Made by a program: the position numbers and the translations under genes. DNA of 64,000 bases from Methanomassiliicoccus sp. UBA345 (GTDB lineage: Archaea; Thermoplasmatota; Thermoplasmata; Methanomassiliicoccales; Methanomassiliicoccaceae): NCBI GenBank assembly GCA_002504525.1, contig DATD01000026.1, positions 42,698-106,697 of the forward strand, given 5' to 3'. Below, piece by piece: positions 1 to 8,150 of this stretch. Under the pieces are notes generated by a model. The model did not search any database and had not been told where the DNA came from. It saw nothing but the letters and a program-made list of their open reading frames with translations. Within the stretch, counting starts at the first letter, position 1. Each line of letters begins with the position of its first letter.

Positions 1-979
1 TGGCCTGGGCGATGGTGGACGATACCCTCGCGGCATCCTCCTGTTCGACCAGGTCCTCGGGCCGGCGGCCGATGACCTCTTCCGACGTCATACCCAGCAG
101 GTCATTCGACCTCGGGGAGCTGTAGACGTATGTGCCATCGGGGCCGATCTCCCACACCCAGTCCGAGCTCCTCTCGCACACCGCGTGGAAGCGGTCGCGG
201 CTCTCGTCGAGAGAGGCCTCCGCCGCGGCCCTGGAACGGGCCTCGCCGTCCAGCCTTTCCGATAGGTCGCGGAGCTTACGTTCCAGGGACAGCATCTCCG
301 ACTCCTTGGAAGTTGCCGCGCTGATGCTGGCCAGCATGCTTTCCAGCTCTGCCGCCTTCCCCTCGCCGACCTGCAATCTCGCAGGAGGCACGAAGAATAT
401 GTTATCATACACCCCACCCTGGCACACCAGCTTGGGATGCGTTCTGACGGCATGGATCAGCGTCTCCGGAGGCAGTTCCGCACGGTCATACTGGCATATT
501 GTCCTGAGACGCAGGCCCAGGTCAAGGGTGCAGAGATCGGCCTCATACTCCTGCCACCGCTCCACCCCAGGAACGTCGTCCTGCGTCCACTTCATATCAC
601 TGATGACCCGCATGGCCGTGAACCCGTAGGAGATGGCGAGTTCGGCAACGTTCTTGATGACCCGGATGGTCCAGTCGGGATCGAACCGCCCCAGCTGGAA
701 GTATACCTCCTGCTTGCTGGTTAGGATCAGGCCGCCGGTGCTGATCGCCTTTTCCACGTCGATGTGTTCCGCCTTGAGCGCCTCGACGAGCCCCTGGTCA
801 TCCTCCAGGTCGGAAATGTATAAACACAGCTCGCCCCGTTCCAGCCCGACCTTCACCAGAGGGATCGTGGAGGCAAGCCTCTCCTCGGCGCTTGAATAAA
901 TGAGTGCGATATGATCCTGCGAGATCGTCTGCTCGGACGCCGCCTCGCCGGACGGCCGGTCATTCAGTGAATCTACCAT
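1..979 (-). CDS. MEDS-domain/PAS sensory protein (C-terminus beyond window)
   Basis: Reverse-strand reading from ATG 979 is open to base 1, so the 3' part lies outside. The first ~190 residues resemble the MEDS sensory domain (DcmR/MEDS family of methanogens and methylotrophs): DHIALIYSS start, alternating hydrophobic strands, and a block around MRVISDMKW. A charged coiled-coil follows (about 205-255), then a PAS domain beginning near DRFHAVCERSSDWVWEIG. Any output domain (kinase or none) is not visible. GGAGG sits 9 bases before ATG 979; an in-frame ATG at 988 directly abuts it and is less likely. TATA box at 1026-1033. A role in redox or corrinoid-linked signalling is family inference. Confidence 0.8.
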   Translation of the reverse strand, partial: MVDSLNDRPSGEAASEQTISQDHIALIYSSAEERLASTIPLVKVGLERGELCLYISDLEDDQGLVEALKAEHIDVEKAISTGGLILTSKQEVYFQLGRFDPDWTIRVIKNVAELAISYGFTAMRVISDMKWTQDDVPGVERWQEYEADLCTLDLGLRLRTICQYDRAELPPETLIHAVRTHPKLVCQGGVYDNIFFVPPARLQVGEGKAAELESMLASISAATSKESEMLSLERKLRDLSERLDGEARSRAAAEASLDESRDRFHAVCERSSDWVWEIGPDGTYVYSSPRSNDLLGMTSEEVIGRRPEDLVEQEDAARVSSTIAQA

Positions 980-1025
980 GATGTGCATCCTCCGCTCCAG
1001 CTCCATCGCTGGGCATAGTATCGAG

Positions 1026-1033
1026 TATTTAAA
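1026..1033 (-). promoter_or_regulatory. TATA box of the MEDS/PAS gene
   Basis: TTTAAATA read on the minus strand, about 47 bases before the ATG at 979, giving a predicted transcript start near 1002 and a short leader that holds the GGAGG. Confidence 0.55.
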
Positions 1034-1205
1034 CTCAAACCCCCCACCGCCTTATTGAGAGATAAAACTCTCTACTCCGATAGCACTGGTGACAAAAGCT
1101 CGGAAGTGACGAAGCCACTTCCTCCCCCTGCATGCCAACTCCTTCGGCCAGGCTCTGGGCATCACCTCATAATATTAATGAACCCTGCGGCCGTTGCATG
1201 TAGCG

Positions 1206-1979
1206 ATGCTCCCCGAGCTTCGCTCCTCCGCCGCCGAGATAAAGAAGAGGCTAGGCCCGACCGCCATTCCCGTAGGGGTGAAACTGGCCGCCGCCGCGAG
1301 AGAACTGAACGAGGTTCCAGAAGTGCGCATCCTGACCTCCACGACGCCATGCCATATGGTCTCGGCGGCGCGCCATGACCGCGACGACCCAGTGGTGGGG
1401 GCGTCCTCCCAGGCGACCAAGTGCGTGTGGGGGGCGGCATGCCTCGGCCTCATCAGGACGCCTCGGCGGCTGGCCGACGGCGATCTCAACCTTCCCTTCG
1501 TGAAGGACGGGGAGGCGGCGCGGAGGCTGCATCAGGGAATGTGCATGCTCGGCGACGAAGGGGCGAGGTTTGCCGGCGCCATCGTCGGTCCGCTGGAGCG
1601 CATGCCCGTTCCCCCGGACGTGGTGGTCATGTACCTGACGTCCGCTCAGGTGCTCCGGGTCATCATCGCCTTCGCATATGCCAGGGGAGAAGCGGTGATC
1701 TGCACCATGACCGGGCAGGCGTCCCTGTGCTCGGCGATCGCCAGGGCAGTAAAGGACGGCCTGGTGACCGTGGACGTGCCATGCATAGGAGACCGCGCCT
1801 ACGGTATGGTGCAGGAGCACGAGCTGGTGATCGCGTTCCCGGCTCATCGGCTCGGAGAACTGGTCCGCGGCCTGGAAGGGACCGAGCGTGCCGCTCCCTA
1901 CCCCTACGGACCGTTCACGCGATGGAGCGCCATCCTGCCACATTCGTTCGAGCCCCGCTTCACCGAGCTGGATGGATGA
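1206..1979 (+). CDS. DUF169 family protein
   Basis: 257-residue protein of the DUF169 family, common in methanogens and other anaerobes, function unknown. It shows the typical opening (LPELRSSAAEIKKRLG), the IPVGVKL strand, and several cysteines spread through the middle (KCVWGAACLGL, MCMLGDEG, SLCSAIARAVKDGL, VPCIGDRAYG) as in the family. Start chosen at ATG 1206 because the AATATTAAT box at 1171-1179 predicts transcription starting at about 1200, so the message is nearly leaderless; an in-frame TTG at 1194 would extend it by four residues. No operon partner is evident. Confidence 0.8.
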   Translation: MLPELRSSAAEIKKRLGPTAIPVGVKLAAAARELNEVPEVRILTSTTPCHMVSAARHDRDDPVVGASSQATKCVWGAACLGLIRTPRRLADGDLNLPFVKDGEAARRLHQGMCMLGDEGARFAGAIVGPLERMPVPPDVVVMYLTSAQVLRVIIAFAYARGEAVICTMTGQASLCSAIARAVKDGLVTVDVPCIGDRAYGMVQEHELVIAFPAHRLGELVRGLEGTERAAPYPYGPFTRWSAILPHSFEPRFTELDG

Positions 1980-2028
1980 GAACTGGGAAAGCCTTAATAT
2001 CGCCAAAGGGATAGCAGGAGCGGTTCAT

Positions 2029-2334
2029 ATGGTACTGACCCCTGAGATGGAGAGGGTGGGCGTCACACCTGCGCTTCTCAAGACCACCAAGAAGATCACC
2101 TGCCCGCGCTGCGGGCTGGAGTTCTCTCTGTTCCAATCCCGCGCCATCGCCTGCAAGGGCTGTCGCCAGGCGTCCTTCGGCTGCCAGCTGGCCAGGTGCC
2201 TGCGGTGCGATACCGAGTTCCCACTGCAGGGCCCTCTTACCAAGGACAAGGAGAAGCAGAAGCTTCTCGCCGACTATATGAACAACATAGTTGGCAACTA
2301 CAACAAGACCGTGGGAAAGAAAGGGACCCGTTGA
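2029..2334 (+). CDS. small zinc-ribbon protein
   Basis: 101-residue protein with CPRC (about residues 24-27), CKGC (about 41-44), a further C-rich segment QLARCLRC, and a lysine-rich helical tail. The cysteine pairs suggest one or two zinc sites; no enzyme motif is seen. The start is ATG 2029, preceded by a TTAATAT box near 1994 that predicts a transcript beginning about 2020. Longer upstream extension overlaps the DUF169 gene in another frame and does not look coding. Function unknown; it may bind nucleic acid or protein. Confidence 0.7.
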   Translation: MVLTPEMERVGVTPALLKTTKKITCPRCGLEFSLFQSRAIACKGCRQASFGCQLARCLRCDTEFPLQGPLTKDKEKQKLLADYMNNIVGNYNKTVGKKGTR

Positions 2335-2462
2335 GCGCCTCTCCGCGGCATCCCGCGGAATTTTCTTTTTTATATCGCCACGCCAGAGCGGCGCGGGCGC
2401 ACCTGCCGTCGCTGATGCTGAGATGATGAAAAGGGAAAAGATTTGAGGATAGGGCAGGCGCC

Positions 2463-3833
2463 CTACCCCTTGGTCGCGAACTTCTCCATAATCTCGTGGC
2501 GATATAGCGTCTTGCCGTGCACGCTGTTGATGTTGAACAGGCAGAACGGGATCAGCTTCCCGTCCGGGGTCACGGTATGGATGCAGCATCCCTTAAGCCG
2601 CTCGGTCTCCACATTCCACACGTCCTGGAACGGCATCGACGAGATGGTCAGATAGTTGGTCCGCGCCCGCTGGATAAACTCGTCCCAGGAGCCTGATGCG
2701 GCTCCGCCGCTCCCCTCCATGCCCTCATCGATGTAGCGCCACAGATCGCTGATCTCCTGCCGGGTCTTGGTAGCGACGCAGCAGGTGTCCTTGGGAGGCC
2801 CCATCGCGCGGTGAGTCAGGGGGAACAGCGAACCGTCCTCCATCAGCACCGACATGGACTTGAAGTCGCAGTGGACGTTGGTGCATGAAGTGGGGATGAA
2901 GTTGTCCGCCGTCAGCTCGCCCTTGGTCTGCTTTTGGATCTCCTTGAGGAGGTCCGGAAGCACCGTCCGGTTCTCGTCCTTGGGGACGATAGGGAACCGT
3001 CCGAAGTAGCTGAGCGGCTGGAAATGGATCCCCTTCACGGTGGGGATGTTCTTCTTGGCGAAGTTGATCAGGTCGCCGATCTGGTGGATGTTGATGTCCG
3101 GAGAGACGATGGTGACCAGCGTGACCCCCATGCCCACCTCGCGGCAGTTCTCGATGGCCTTCAGCTTGAAGTCCAGCATATTCCTGCCGCAGGTCTTCAT
3201 GTACACATCGTCGGTGAGGCCGTCGAAAGAGAAGTATAGCGAATCGACGCCCGCCTCCTTCACCTCGCGCAGATACTCGATGTCGTTAGCGAACCGGTAC
3301 CCGTTGGTGTTGACCTCGATGAACTCGATCCCCATGCTCTTGCCCATCCTGACGATCTCCGGAAGGTCGTCCCGGATGGTAGGCTCCCCACCGCTCAGCT
3401 GTACGCAGATCGGACGGCCGACATGGTCGAGGGCAGTCTGATACATCTTCCGTATCTCATCCAGAGTGGGGTTGAAATGATACCGCTCATTGGCCGAAGC
3501 AAAGCAGATGGGGCACTTCAAGTTGCAGTCGTTGGTGACCTCGAGAACGACGAGGCAGGTGTGCTGACGGTGCTCCTCGCACAGGCCGCAGTCCAGAGGG
3601 CAGACGATGTTCTCCTTCTTCACCGCCACCTTCTCAGGCTTGGATGGCACGCAGGCATAGCTGCTGAGGCCCTTGTAGTCGGCCACCCCTCTCCAGATGA
3701 GGACCTTGTAATCCCCGTGCTCAGGGCAGGTCTTCTCCAGGTATACATTATCGTTATCTGCGACCCTCCTGGCCGGGATCACCTTAAGGCACTCCGGGCA
3801 CAGGCTTTCGGTTTCCCCTATAATCTCGCTCAT
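2463..3833 (-). CDS. radical SAM protein of the tetraether synthase (Tes)/TrsS type
   Basis: 456 residues. An N-terminal zinc/rubredoxin-like site (C12, C15, C36) is followed by a cysteine cluster C78-C82-C85-C93 and then the radical SAM motif C103-x3-C107-x2-C110, with GGE at 148-150. More cysteines lie in the C-terminal third (TNVHCDF, DTCCVA, KGCCIH), as expected for auxiliary Fe-S clusters. This layout matches the MJ0619/Tes family that joins archaeal lipid tails, and also its relatives called TrsS. Which of these applies cannot be settled by eye; the adjacent redox protein favours a TrsS-like role, the host lineage favours Tes. Start at ATG 3833; the coding-looking region begins only there. 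It has its own TATA box. Confidence 0.8.
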   Translation of the reverse strand: MSEIIGETESLCPECLKVIPARRVADNDNVYLEKTCPEHGDYKVLIWRGVADYKGLSSYACVPSKPEKVAVKKENIVCPLDCGLCEEHRQHTCLVVLEVTNDCNLKCPICFASANERYHFNPTLDEIRKMYQTALDHVGRPICVQLSGGEPTIRDDLPEIVRMGKSMGIEFIEVNTNGYRFANDIEYLREVKEAGVDSLYFSFDGLTDDVYMKTCGRNMLDFKLKAIENCREVGMGVTLVTIVSPDINIHQIGDLINFAKKNIPTVKGIHFQPLSYFGRFPIVPKDENRTVLPDLLKEIQKQTKGELTADNFIPTSCTNVHCDFKSMSVLMEDGSLFPLTHRAMGPPKDTCCVATKTRQEISDLWRYIDEGMEGSGGAASGSWDEFIQRARTNYLTISSMPFQDVWNVETERLKGCCIHTVTPDGKLIPFCLFNINSVHGKTLYRHEIMEKFATKG

Positions 3834-3870
3834 ATGATCGACCGGGACTGGCAACGACAAAGCGTTACGG

Positions 3871-3880
3871 ATATTTATGG
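3871..3880 (-). promoter_or_regulatory. TATA box of the radical SAM gene
   Basis: CCATAAATAT on the minus strand, about 40 bases before ATG 3833. With the A/T-run just behind it (terminator for the upstream gene) it separates this gene from the redox/methyltransferase transcript. Confidence 0.5.
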
Positions 3881-3908
3881 TTTCGAGACCGTGGCAGGCC
3901 CATGGAAC

Positions 3909-3922
3909 AAAATAGAAAAAAG
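3909..3922 (-). terminator. oligo-T terminator after the redox protein gene
   Basis: On the minus strand the run reads as CTTTTTTCTATTTT, 40 bases past the stop of the redox gene, fitting archaeal T-tract termination. Confidence 0.5.
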
Positions 3923-3964
3923 TGAAGAAAGCCGCGGAGCGGCCGGAAGGGGTTTGTGCCGGGC

Positions 3965-4411
3965 TTACGCCTTCTTCTTCTCGAAGAGGCCTTCGGCGGC
4001 CGCGATGGTCATGGTGGCGAGATACTCCTCGAGCCAGACATCGCCGCACTTCTGGCAGACGATCGCCGGGCCGGTCCTGGTCACGCCCAGGTAGGACATG
4101 TTGGCAGAACCGACGATGGCCCTCTCGTTGCAGTGCTTGCAGGTCCACTCGGACATCTCAGGCTCGTCGGTGGTCTTCACCGGCTCGCCCAGTACCATCC
4201 GGTGGGAGTAAGCGGTCTGCACCTCGCCGTTGTTGTCGTACACGGCATACATGGTGACCTCACCGATGCGCTTCTTGGCGAGGTTGGTGCCGTTCTTGAA
4301 GAGCTTCCTGTTGGAGGATTCTGCGGAAGCGACGACATCAGCGATGTCGGCCTCCTTCAGTCCCCTCTTGCCCATAACTTCCTTTGCATTAGCGGAGAAC
4401 TTTGCGTCCAT
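3965..4411 (-). CDS. two-CxxC redox protein (resembles DVU_1557 family)
   Basis: 148 residues. The N-terminal half has a helical start (EVMGKRGLKEADIADVV), then strands ending in AYSHRM near residue 71. The C-terminal half is a zinc/rubredoxin-like ribbon with C91-x2-C94 and C119-x2-C122. From memory this two-part layout matches the small redox proteins (DVU_1557-like) found beside TrsS radical SAM proteins in anaerobes; a profile search would be needed to confirm. It starts 10 bases after the methyltransferase stop, so the two are co-transcribed. It probably acts as an electron or metal carrier for the neighbouring enzymes (inference). Confidence 0.65.
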   Translation of the reverse strand: MDAKFSANAKEVMGKRGLKEADIADVVASAESSNRKLFKNGTNLAKKRIGEVTMYAVYDNNGEVQTAYSHRMVLGEPVKTTDEPEMSEWTCKHCNERAIVGSANMSYLGVTRTGPAIVCQKCGDVWLEEYLATMTIAAAEGLFEKKKA

Positions 4412-4421
4412 TTATATCACC

Positions 4422-5537
4422 TCACCACTTTCCGTACGTTCCATGGTCCGTCGCCGCCTGGGTCATCGCGAGGATGTTTGCGGGCAGGGTGTACGGCGGG
4501 CATTCGCAGGCAGCACCGAGGATGAAGCCTCTCGGAGCGTCCCTTCCGGCGATGACCTGCTTGGAAGCCTGGTCATATACGGCCTTGGGGTTGGGGTTGA
4601 TCAGCAGCTTGGTGTCGACGGTACCCATGCAGGTGGCCCTGTTACCGAACTCCTTCACGAGCAGCTCGGTGGGGAACACGTCCCTTCCCTTGTATCCCAC
4701 GTGGAACACGGTGAAGGGGGACCAAACGAGGTTGTGGAACTCCTTGTAGGAAGTCTCCTGGTTTCCGCAGCAGTGGTAGAAGATCTGCGGGCCGGCGCCT
4801 CCCCTGAAGGACTTGTCCACATACTCCCTCATGTACTTCACGGAGTACTCGCGGACGGCCTCATCGGAGAAGATATCGTTGTTGGCCAGCACGGACGCGA
4901 CGACCAGCATGGCGCTGCCATAGTCCTTGGCGGTGCACAGGGCACCGTTGATGCCAGTCTGGGTGAACTTTGACATCAGCTTGTGGGCCGCTTCCTGCTC
5001 GGTGAAGGTCCACATGATGAAGTTCTCGACGCCGCACAGAGCAGCGGCCTCTCCCACGGGGTCGAAGCCATATGAGATCGGCACGAAGGTCTGAGGCAGG
5101 TGCTTCTGAACGTATGAGTACAGCCTCTGGTACTGAGGGTAGGTGGTGCCCTTCCTCAGGTCCTCTTCGGAGGGAACCTCGAGCTTGTCGACGTCCTCGA
5201 GCGTCTCGACCGGCGTGCTGTCCGGGATTGGCGGGAGGGTGTCCTTCTGGACCATCTTGCATCCCAGCTCAGCCAGCCAGGGCGACGCGTAGAACCAGTG
5301 GGTCACTGGCAGCAGGTCGTAGAGCTGGTATATGTATGCCAGGCAGTGAATACCGAGCTCAGGCTTCTCGTAGAAATCCCTGATGGTGTAGCCACAGGCC
5401 ACCGCAGCGTGCGACAGCATGACCGGGTCTACATCCACTCTGTCGTACTTGTTGCCGACAAAGGGATTAGCAAAGCGCTTAGTGGCATGTCCATGCCACT
5501 CCATGTTGTAGGGTGGAAATAGCTCTTCGTAGCCCAT
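4422..5537 (-). CDS. URO-D family corrinoid methyltransferase (MtaA/MtbA-like)
   Basis: 371-residue protein of the uroporphyrinogen decarboxylase superfamily branch that moves methyl groups between corrinoid proteins and thiols. The zinc-ligand signature is present: H255-x-C257-G258, then C344/C346 in a GAACECPPYTLPANI block, equivalent to the family's final cysteine before PxxTPxxNI. It is longer and more divergent than coenzyme M methyltransferases MtaA/MtbA, and no substrate-specific MtaB/MtaC or pyrrolysine genes sit nearby, so the thiol acceptor is unknown. First gene of a two-gene transcript with the redox protein. TATA at 5566-5575 gives a very short leader. Confidence 0.8.
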   Translation of the reverse strand: MGYEELFPPYNMEWHGHATKRFANPFVGNKYDRVDVDPVMLSHAAVACGYTIRDFYEKPELGIHCLAYIYQLYDLLPVTHWFYASPWLAELGCKMVQKDTLPPIPDSTPVETLEDVDKLEVPSEEDLRKGTTYPQYQRLYSYVQKHLPQTFVPISYGFDPVGEAAALCGVENFIMWTFTEQEAAHKLMSKFTQTGINGALCTAKDYGSAMLVVASVLANNDIFSDEAVREYSVKYMREYVDKSFRGGAGPQIFYHCCGNQETSYKEFHNLVWSPFTVFHVGYKGRDVFPTELLVKEFGNRATCMGTVDTKLLINPNPKAVYDQASKQVIAGRDAPRGFILGAACECPPYTLPANILAMTQAATDHGTYGKW

Positions 5538-5565
5538 AATATCCCTAAAATCGAACTGGTTTGTA

Positions 5566-5575
5566 GATATTTAAG
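5566..5575 (-). promoter_or_regulatory. TATA box of the methyltransferase operon
   Basis: CTTAAATATC on the minus strand, 29 bases before the ATG at 5537, so the message is nearly leaderless. Confidence 0.6.
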
Positions 5576-5594
5576 GGTTATTACTCATAAGAAG

Positions 5595-5676
5595 AAACAA
5601 TGTTACAAAATAACTTCTACAGCCCGTTAATATGCAACAATGTTTCGATATTACATTAAATCTGATACAATATTGC
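5595..5676. promoter_or_regulatory. three dyad-like boxes upstream of the methyltransferase promoter
   Basis: AACAATGTT occurs exactly at 5596-5604 and 5636-5644 and as TACAATATT at 5666-5674. AACA-A-TGTT is a perfect 9-bp dyad. The spacings are 40 and 30 bases, close to whole helical turns, and the array begins about 20 bases upstream of the TATA box. Placement suits an activator that binds upstream of the basal machinery; no regulator gene is adjacent. Confidence 0.45.
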
Positions 5677-5781
5677 AATTTTTGAGGAAATTATAGTTTT
5701 CTATATTATCTATCTGAATAACTTCCATGACTACCCCTTGAGCATAGGCCCGTTCGCTACGATCGCGTATACTCCTCAGAC

Positions 5782-6207
5782 CTAATTTAGATTGTCCTCT
5801 ATCTGGTCGAGCAGCTCTGCCGGGTCAGCGCAGGGGAAGCAAAGCTTGTCGGCCAGCCTCGAAAGGTCGGCGCCCCTGACGACGATCCCCTTGAGGCGCT
5901 CCTTAGCCTCCTCTAGTGTCAACGGATAGTTAGAACCTTCAAGAGCCTTTGCCGCCTCTATCGTCCACTCCTCCCGATCGGGGCGCACGGCGGTGATCTG
6001 GCCCTTTATCTCCTTGAGCAGATCGGCCGGAGAGTCTATGGGAAAGTCGATATCCTCCAGCAGGTCCTCCATGCGCTCATCTCCGACCATAGCTCCCTTT
6101 AGCCGCAGCTTCGCCTCCTCCTTTCCGATGGGGAAGCGGACACTTTTCATCCGGGAGGCGACCTCGATCGCCCAGTTGGTCTGTCTCGGGGCCGTTGTCT
6201 CATGCAT
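5782..6207 (-). CDS. protein of two tandem ~60-residue domains, unknown function
   Basis: 141 residues made of two homologous halves: WAIEVASRMKSVRFPIGKEE...DFPIDSPADLLKEI (about 12-70) and WTIEAAKALEGSNYPLTLEE...CFPCADPAELLDQI (about 81-138). Each has a (N/R)(Y/F)P turn between helices, as seen in DUF2795-like small domains, but the link to that family is only suggestive. No membrane segment or cysteine cluster. The start ATG 6207 follows AGGAGGAGG by a few bases, a strong ribosome site. It is transcribed in the same direction as the methyltransferase operon but separated by the AT-rich 244-base control region. Confidence 0.7.
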   Translation of the reverse strand: MHETTAPRQTNWAIEVASRMKSVRFPIGKEEAKLRLKGAMVGDERMEDLLEDIDFPIDSPADLLKEIKGQITAVRPDREEWTIEAAKALEGSNYPLTLEEAKERLKGIVVRGADLSRLADKLCFPCADPAELLDQIEDNLN

Positions 6208-6293
6208 GTCCTCCTCCTGCCGGCCAGCAGCACCGGCCGATGACCATTTAGCCGGCCATCCTTAATGAAGGTTGTCGGCGACGGCCGTATGCC

Positions 6294-6608
6294 TCAGGAG
6301 GTCAGCTTGACGCCCACGACGCCAGCGACTATGAGGACGAGGCATAGTATGCGGGCGATGTCCCTCGGCTCCCCCAGGAATAATATGCCTATGATCACCG
6401 TCCCGGCCGCGCCGATCCCGGTCCACACAGCATAGGCAGTGCCGATGGGGAGTCCCTTGATCGCTTCGAAGAGGAAAATAAAACTGAGTATGAACGTCAC
6501 TATGGTGAACGCCGTAGGGGCCAGCTTGGAGAAGCCATCCGACATCTTGAGACCCACCGCCCAGCATACCTCGAACAAGCCGGCGACGACGAGCAGAGAC
6601 CATGACAT
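6294..6608 (-). CDS. small multidrug resistance (SMR/SugE-type) transporter
   Basis: 104 residues with four transmembrane helices. The key glutamate sits in the first helix (GLFEVCWAVGLK), followed by the family's GTAYAVWTGIGAAGTV signature in helix three and a final helix LCLVLIVAGVVGVKL. SMR proteins work as dual-topology dimers exchanging protons for guanidinium or quaternary cations; the AVWTGIG form is shared by SugE/Gdx and EmrE, so the substrate is open. Start at ATG 6608: a TTTAATT box near 6633 predicts a leaderless transcript there, and a longer reading begins before that point. Confidence 0.85.
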   Translation of the reverse strand: MSWSLLVVAGLFEVCWAVGLKMSDGFSKLAPTAFTIVTFILSFIFLFEAIKGLPIGTAYAVWTGIGAAGTVIIGILFLGEPRDIARILCLVLIVAGVVGVKLTS

Positions 6609-6701
6609 AGCCGCGCCATAATCGCCCAGCAATTAAAGGTTTACTTTTTCGGCGGCCGAAGAAAGGATGATAATAATACCGCGAAGAACGTACATGCCGC
6701 C

Positions 6702-7415
6702 ATGGTCTCGTGCGAGAAGCTGGCGGTGCTGTCGGACTTCGACGGCACCATGATCACCGTCGATGCCCCAGTGTACCTGCTGGAGCGCTATGCCGTCGGC
6801 GACTGGCGGGAGACCGAGCACCGGTTCACCGAAGGGCTGATCACCATAGAGGAGTGCATCCGACTCCAGCTGGAGATGATCTGGATGGGGCAGGAGCGGA
6901 TGGTGAAGGAGCTGGACGAGGTCGTGCGGCCCCGCGCCGGGCTGGATGCCCTGCTCCGCCACTGCCGCTCGGCAGGACATGCTTTCGAGGTCACCAGCGC
7001 CGGGCTGGATTTCTACATACGCCATTTCCTAAATCGTCACGGTTGGAGTGGCGTGGAGATCGTCGCCCCTCGCTGCGAGGAGACCTTCCGGGGCATCAGC
7101 GTGACATTTCCAGCCCGCATGTTCAAGGAAGCGGAGAACTTCAAAGAGGACCGCGTGAGGCATCATCAGGGACTCGGCCGCACGGTGGCGTACGTCGGGG
7201 ATGGGACCTCCGACCTGCCGGCGGCGAAGCGCGCCGATATCGCCTTCGCCATCAGAGGGGGCAGTCTGGAGAGGCTGCTGCGGGACTCGGGAAAGGAGCA
7301 TCATGTCATCGATGACCTCTCCGAGATGTTAGAGCATCTGGCCGAGCCTCATGGCGTCCGTCCCGGTGCCACCGGCGGCCAGGATGATGCTTCAGCGCCT
7401 GCCGAGGTCCGGTGA
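6702..7415 (+). CDS. HAD-family phosphatase (SerB/MtnX-like)
   Basis: 237 residues. HAD motif I is SDFDGT (about 12-17), motif II is the TSAG segment, and motif III/IV is YVGDGTSDLPAAKRAD, all in the right order with a helical cap between. This matches phosphoserine phosphatase and MtnX-like phosphatases. The 25 residues after the last helix are low-complexity and may be dispensable. A TAATAAT box around 6668-6676 precedes ATG 6702. The head-to-head neighbour is the SMR gene; the substrate cannot be assigned. Confidence 0.75.
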   Translation: MVSCEKLAVLSDFDGTMITVDAPVYLLERYAVGDWRETEHRFTEGLITIEECIRLQLEMIWMGQERMVKELDEVVRPRAGLDALLRHCRSAGHAFEVTSAGLDFYIRHFLNRHGWSGVEIVAPRCEETFRGISVTFPARMFKEAENFKEDRVRHHQGLGRTVAYVGDGTSDLPAAKRADIAFAIRGGSLERLLRDSGKEHHVIDDLSEMLEHLAEPHGVRPGATGGQDDASAPAEVR

Positions 7416-7418
7416 GCC

Positions 7419-7988
7419 TCATCCCTTCCTGAAGCCCTTTCCGACCTTGAAGGCGTCCGCTACCTTCACACCCAAGGAGCGGTATGGGCCGCCCAACATC
7501 TCATAGAGGAGGGGGTCGATCTTCTCCGTATCTGGCCGGCCGTTCACCATGCAATCCTCGTCGACGTGCACTTCCACCACATCGCCGATCACCAGGTCGG
7601 TCCCCTCGAACTCCACCACTTGGCGGAGGCGGCATTCGACGTTCATCGGACACTCCGCCGCCATGGGCGCGGTGCCCAGGATGCCGTAGAACGCGGTGAA
7701 CGCATCCGACTTGTCGTGCTTGTGGCCGGACACCAGCCCACAGTGGTCCACCGCCGCGGCCGAGGCGGTCCCCGGGACGTTCACGCTGAAGGTGCCGTTC
7801 TCACGCGCCCCTTCCATGGTCCTGCGCCCCTTTCCCAGCACCAGGCCCAGCGCCGGCGGGTCGTCGTCGATCATCGTGACCCAGGCCACGGTGCAGTAGT
7901 TCGGCCTCCCTTCCACGTTAGCGCCCATCACCACCACGGGCAGCACCATCTTAGGCGCCATCGCTCCCAACTTGACCTTGCTCATCAT
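7419..7988 (-). CDS. flavin reductase-like FMN-binding split-barrel protein
   Basis: 189 residues with the flavin reductase-like domain: PVVVMGAN...PNYCTVAWVTMIDDDPPALGL at the start, then ENGTFSVNVPG and the CGLVSGHKHDKSDAF segment typical of this family in anaerobes. Such proteins bind FMN and reduce flavins or act as flavoredoxin-type electron carriers in the cytoplasm. Length is normal. The stop lies three bases from the stop of the convergent phosphatase gene. Start at ATG 7988, with a second ATG one codon later. Confidence 0.8.
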   Translation of the reverse strand: MMSKVKLGAMAPKMVLPVVVMGANVEGRPNYCTVAWVTMIDDDPPALGLVLGKGRRTMEGARENGTFSVNVPGTASAAAVDHCGLVSGHKHDKSDAFTAFYGILGTAPMAAECPMNVECRLRQVVEFEGTDLVIGDVVEVHVDEDCMVNGRPDTEKIDPLLYEMLGGPYRSLGVKVADAFKVGKGFRKG

Positions 7989-8117
7989 GTCACCATACGA
8001 GCATAGGCCCCGGGGTCAATGAACCTTCCTCCAAGGAGCGGTTTCCGCAGCGGTGCCACGATATCGCCGCGCTGTCTGGCGATGGAACGCCGTTGCACGA
8101 GGCACATAGCCCTAGAT

Positions 8118-8127
8118 TTAAGTATAT
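8118..8127 (+). promoter_or_regulatory. TATA box of the 2-oxoacid oxidoreductase operon
   Basis: TTTAAGTATA, 24-33 bases before the ATG at 8151, consistent with a leaderless or near-leaderless message. Confidence 0.55.
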
Positions 8128-8150
8128 ACTCCCATTTTGGCGAAAGGACC

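Noticed and set aside
4422..5537. pyrrolysine-containing methylamine methyltransferase
   Set aside because: No in-frame TAG; the protein belongs to the URO-D superfamily, not MtmB/MtbB/MttB.
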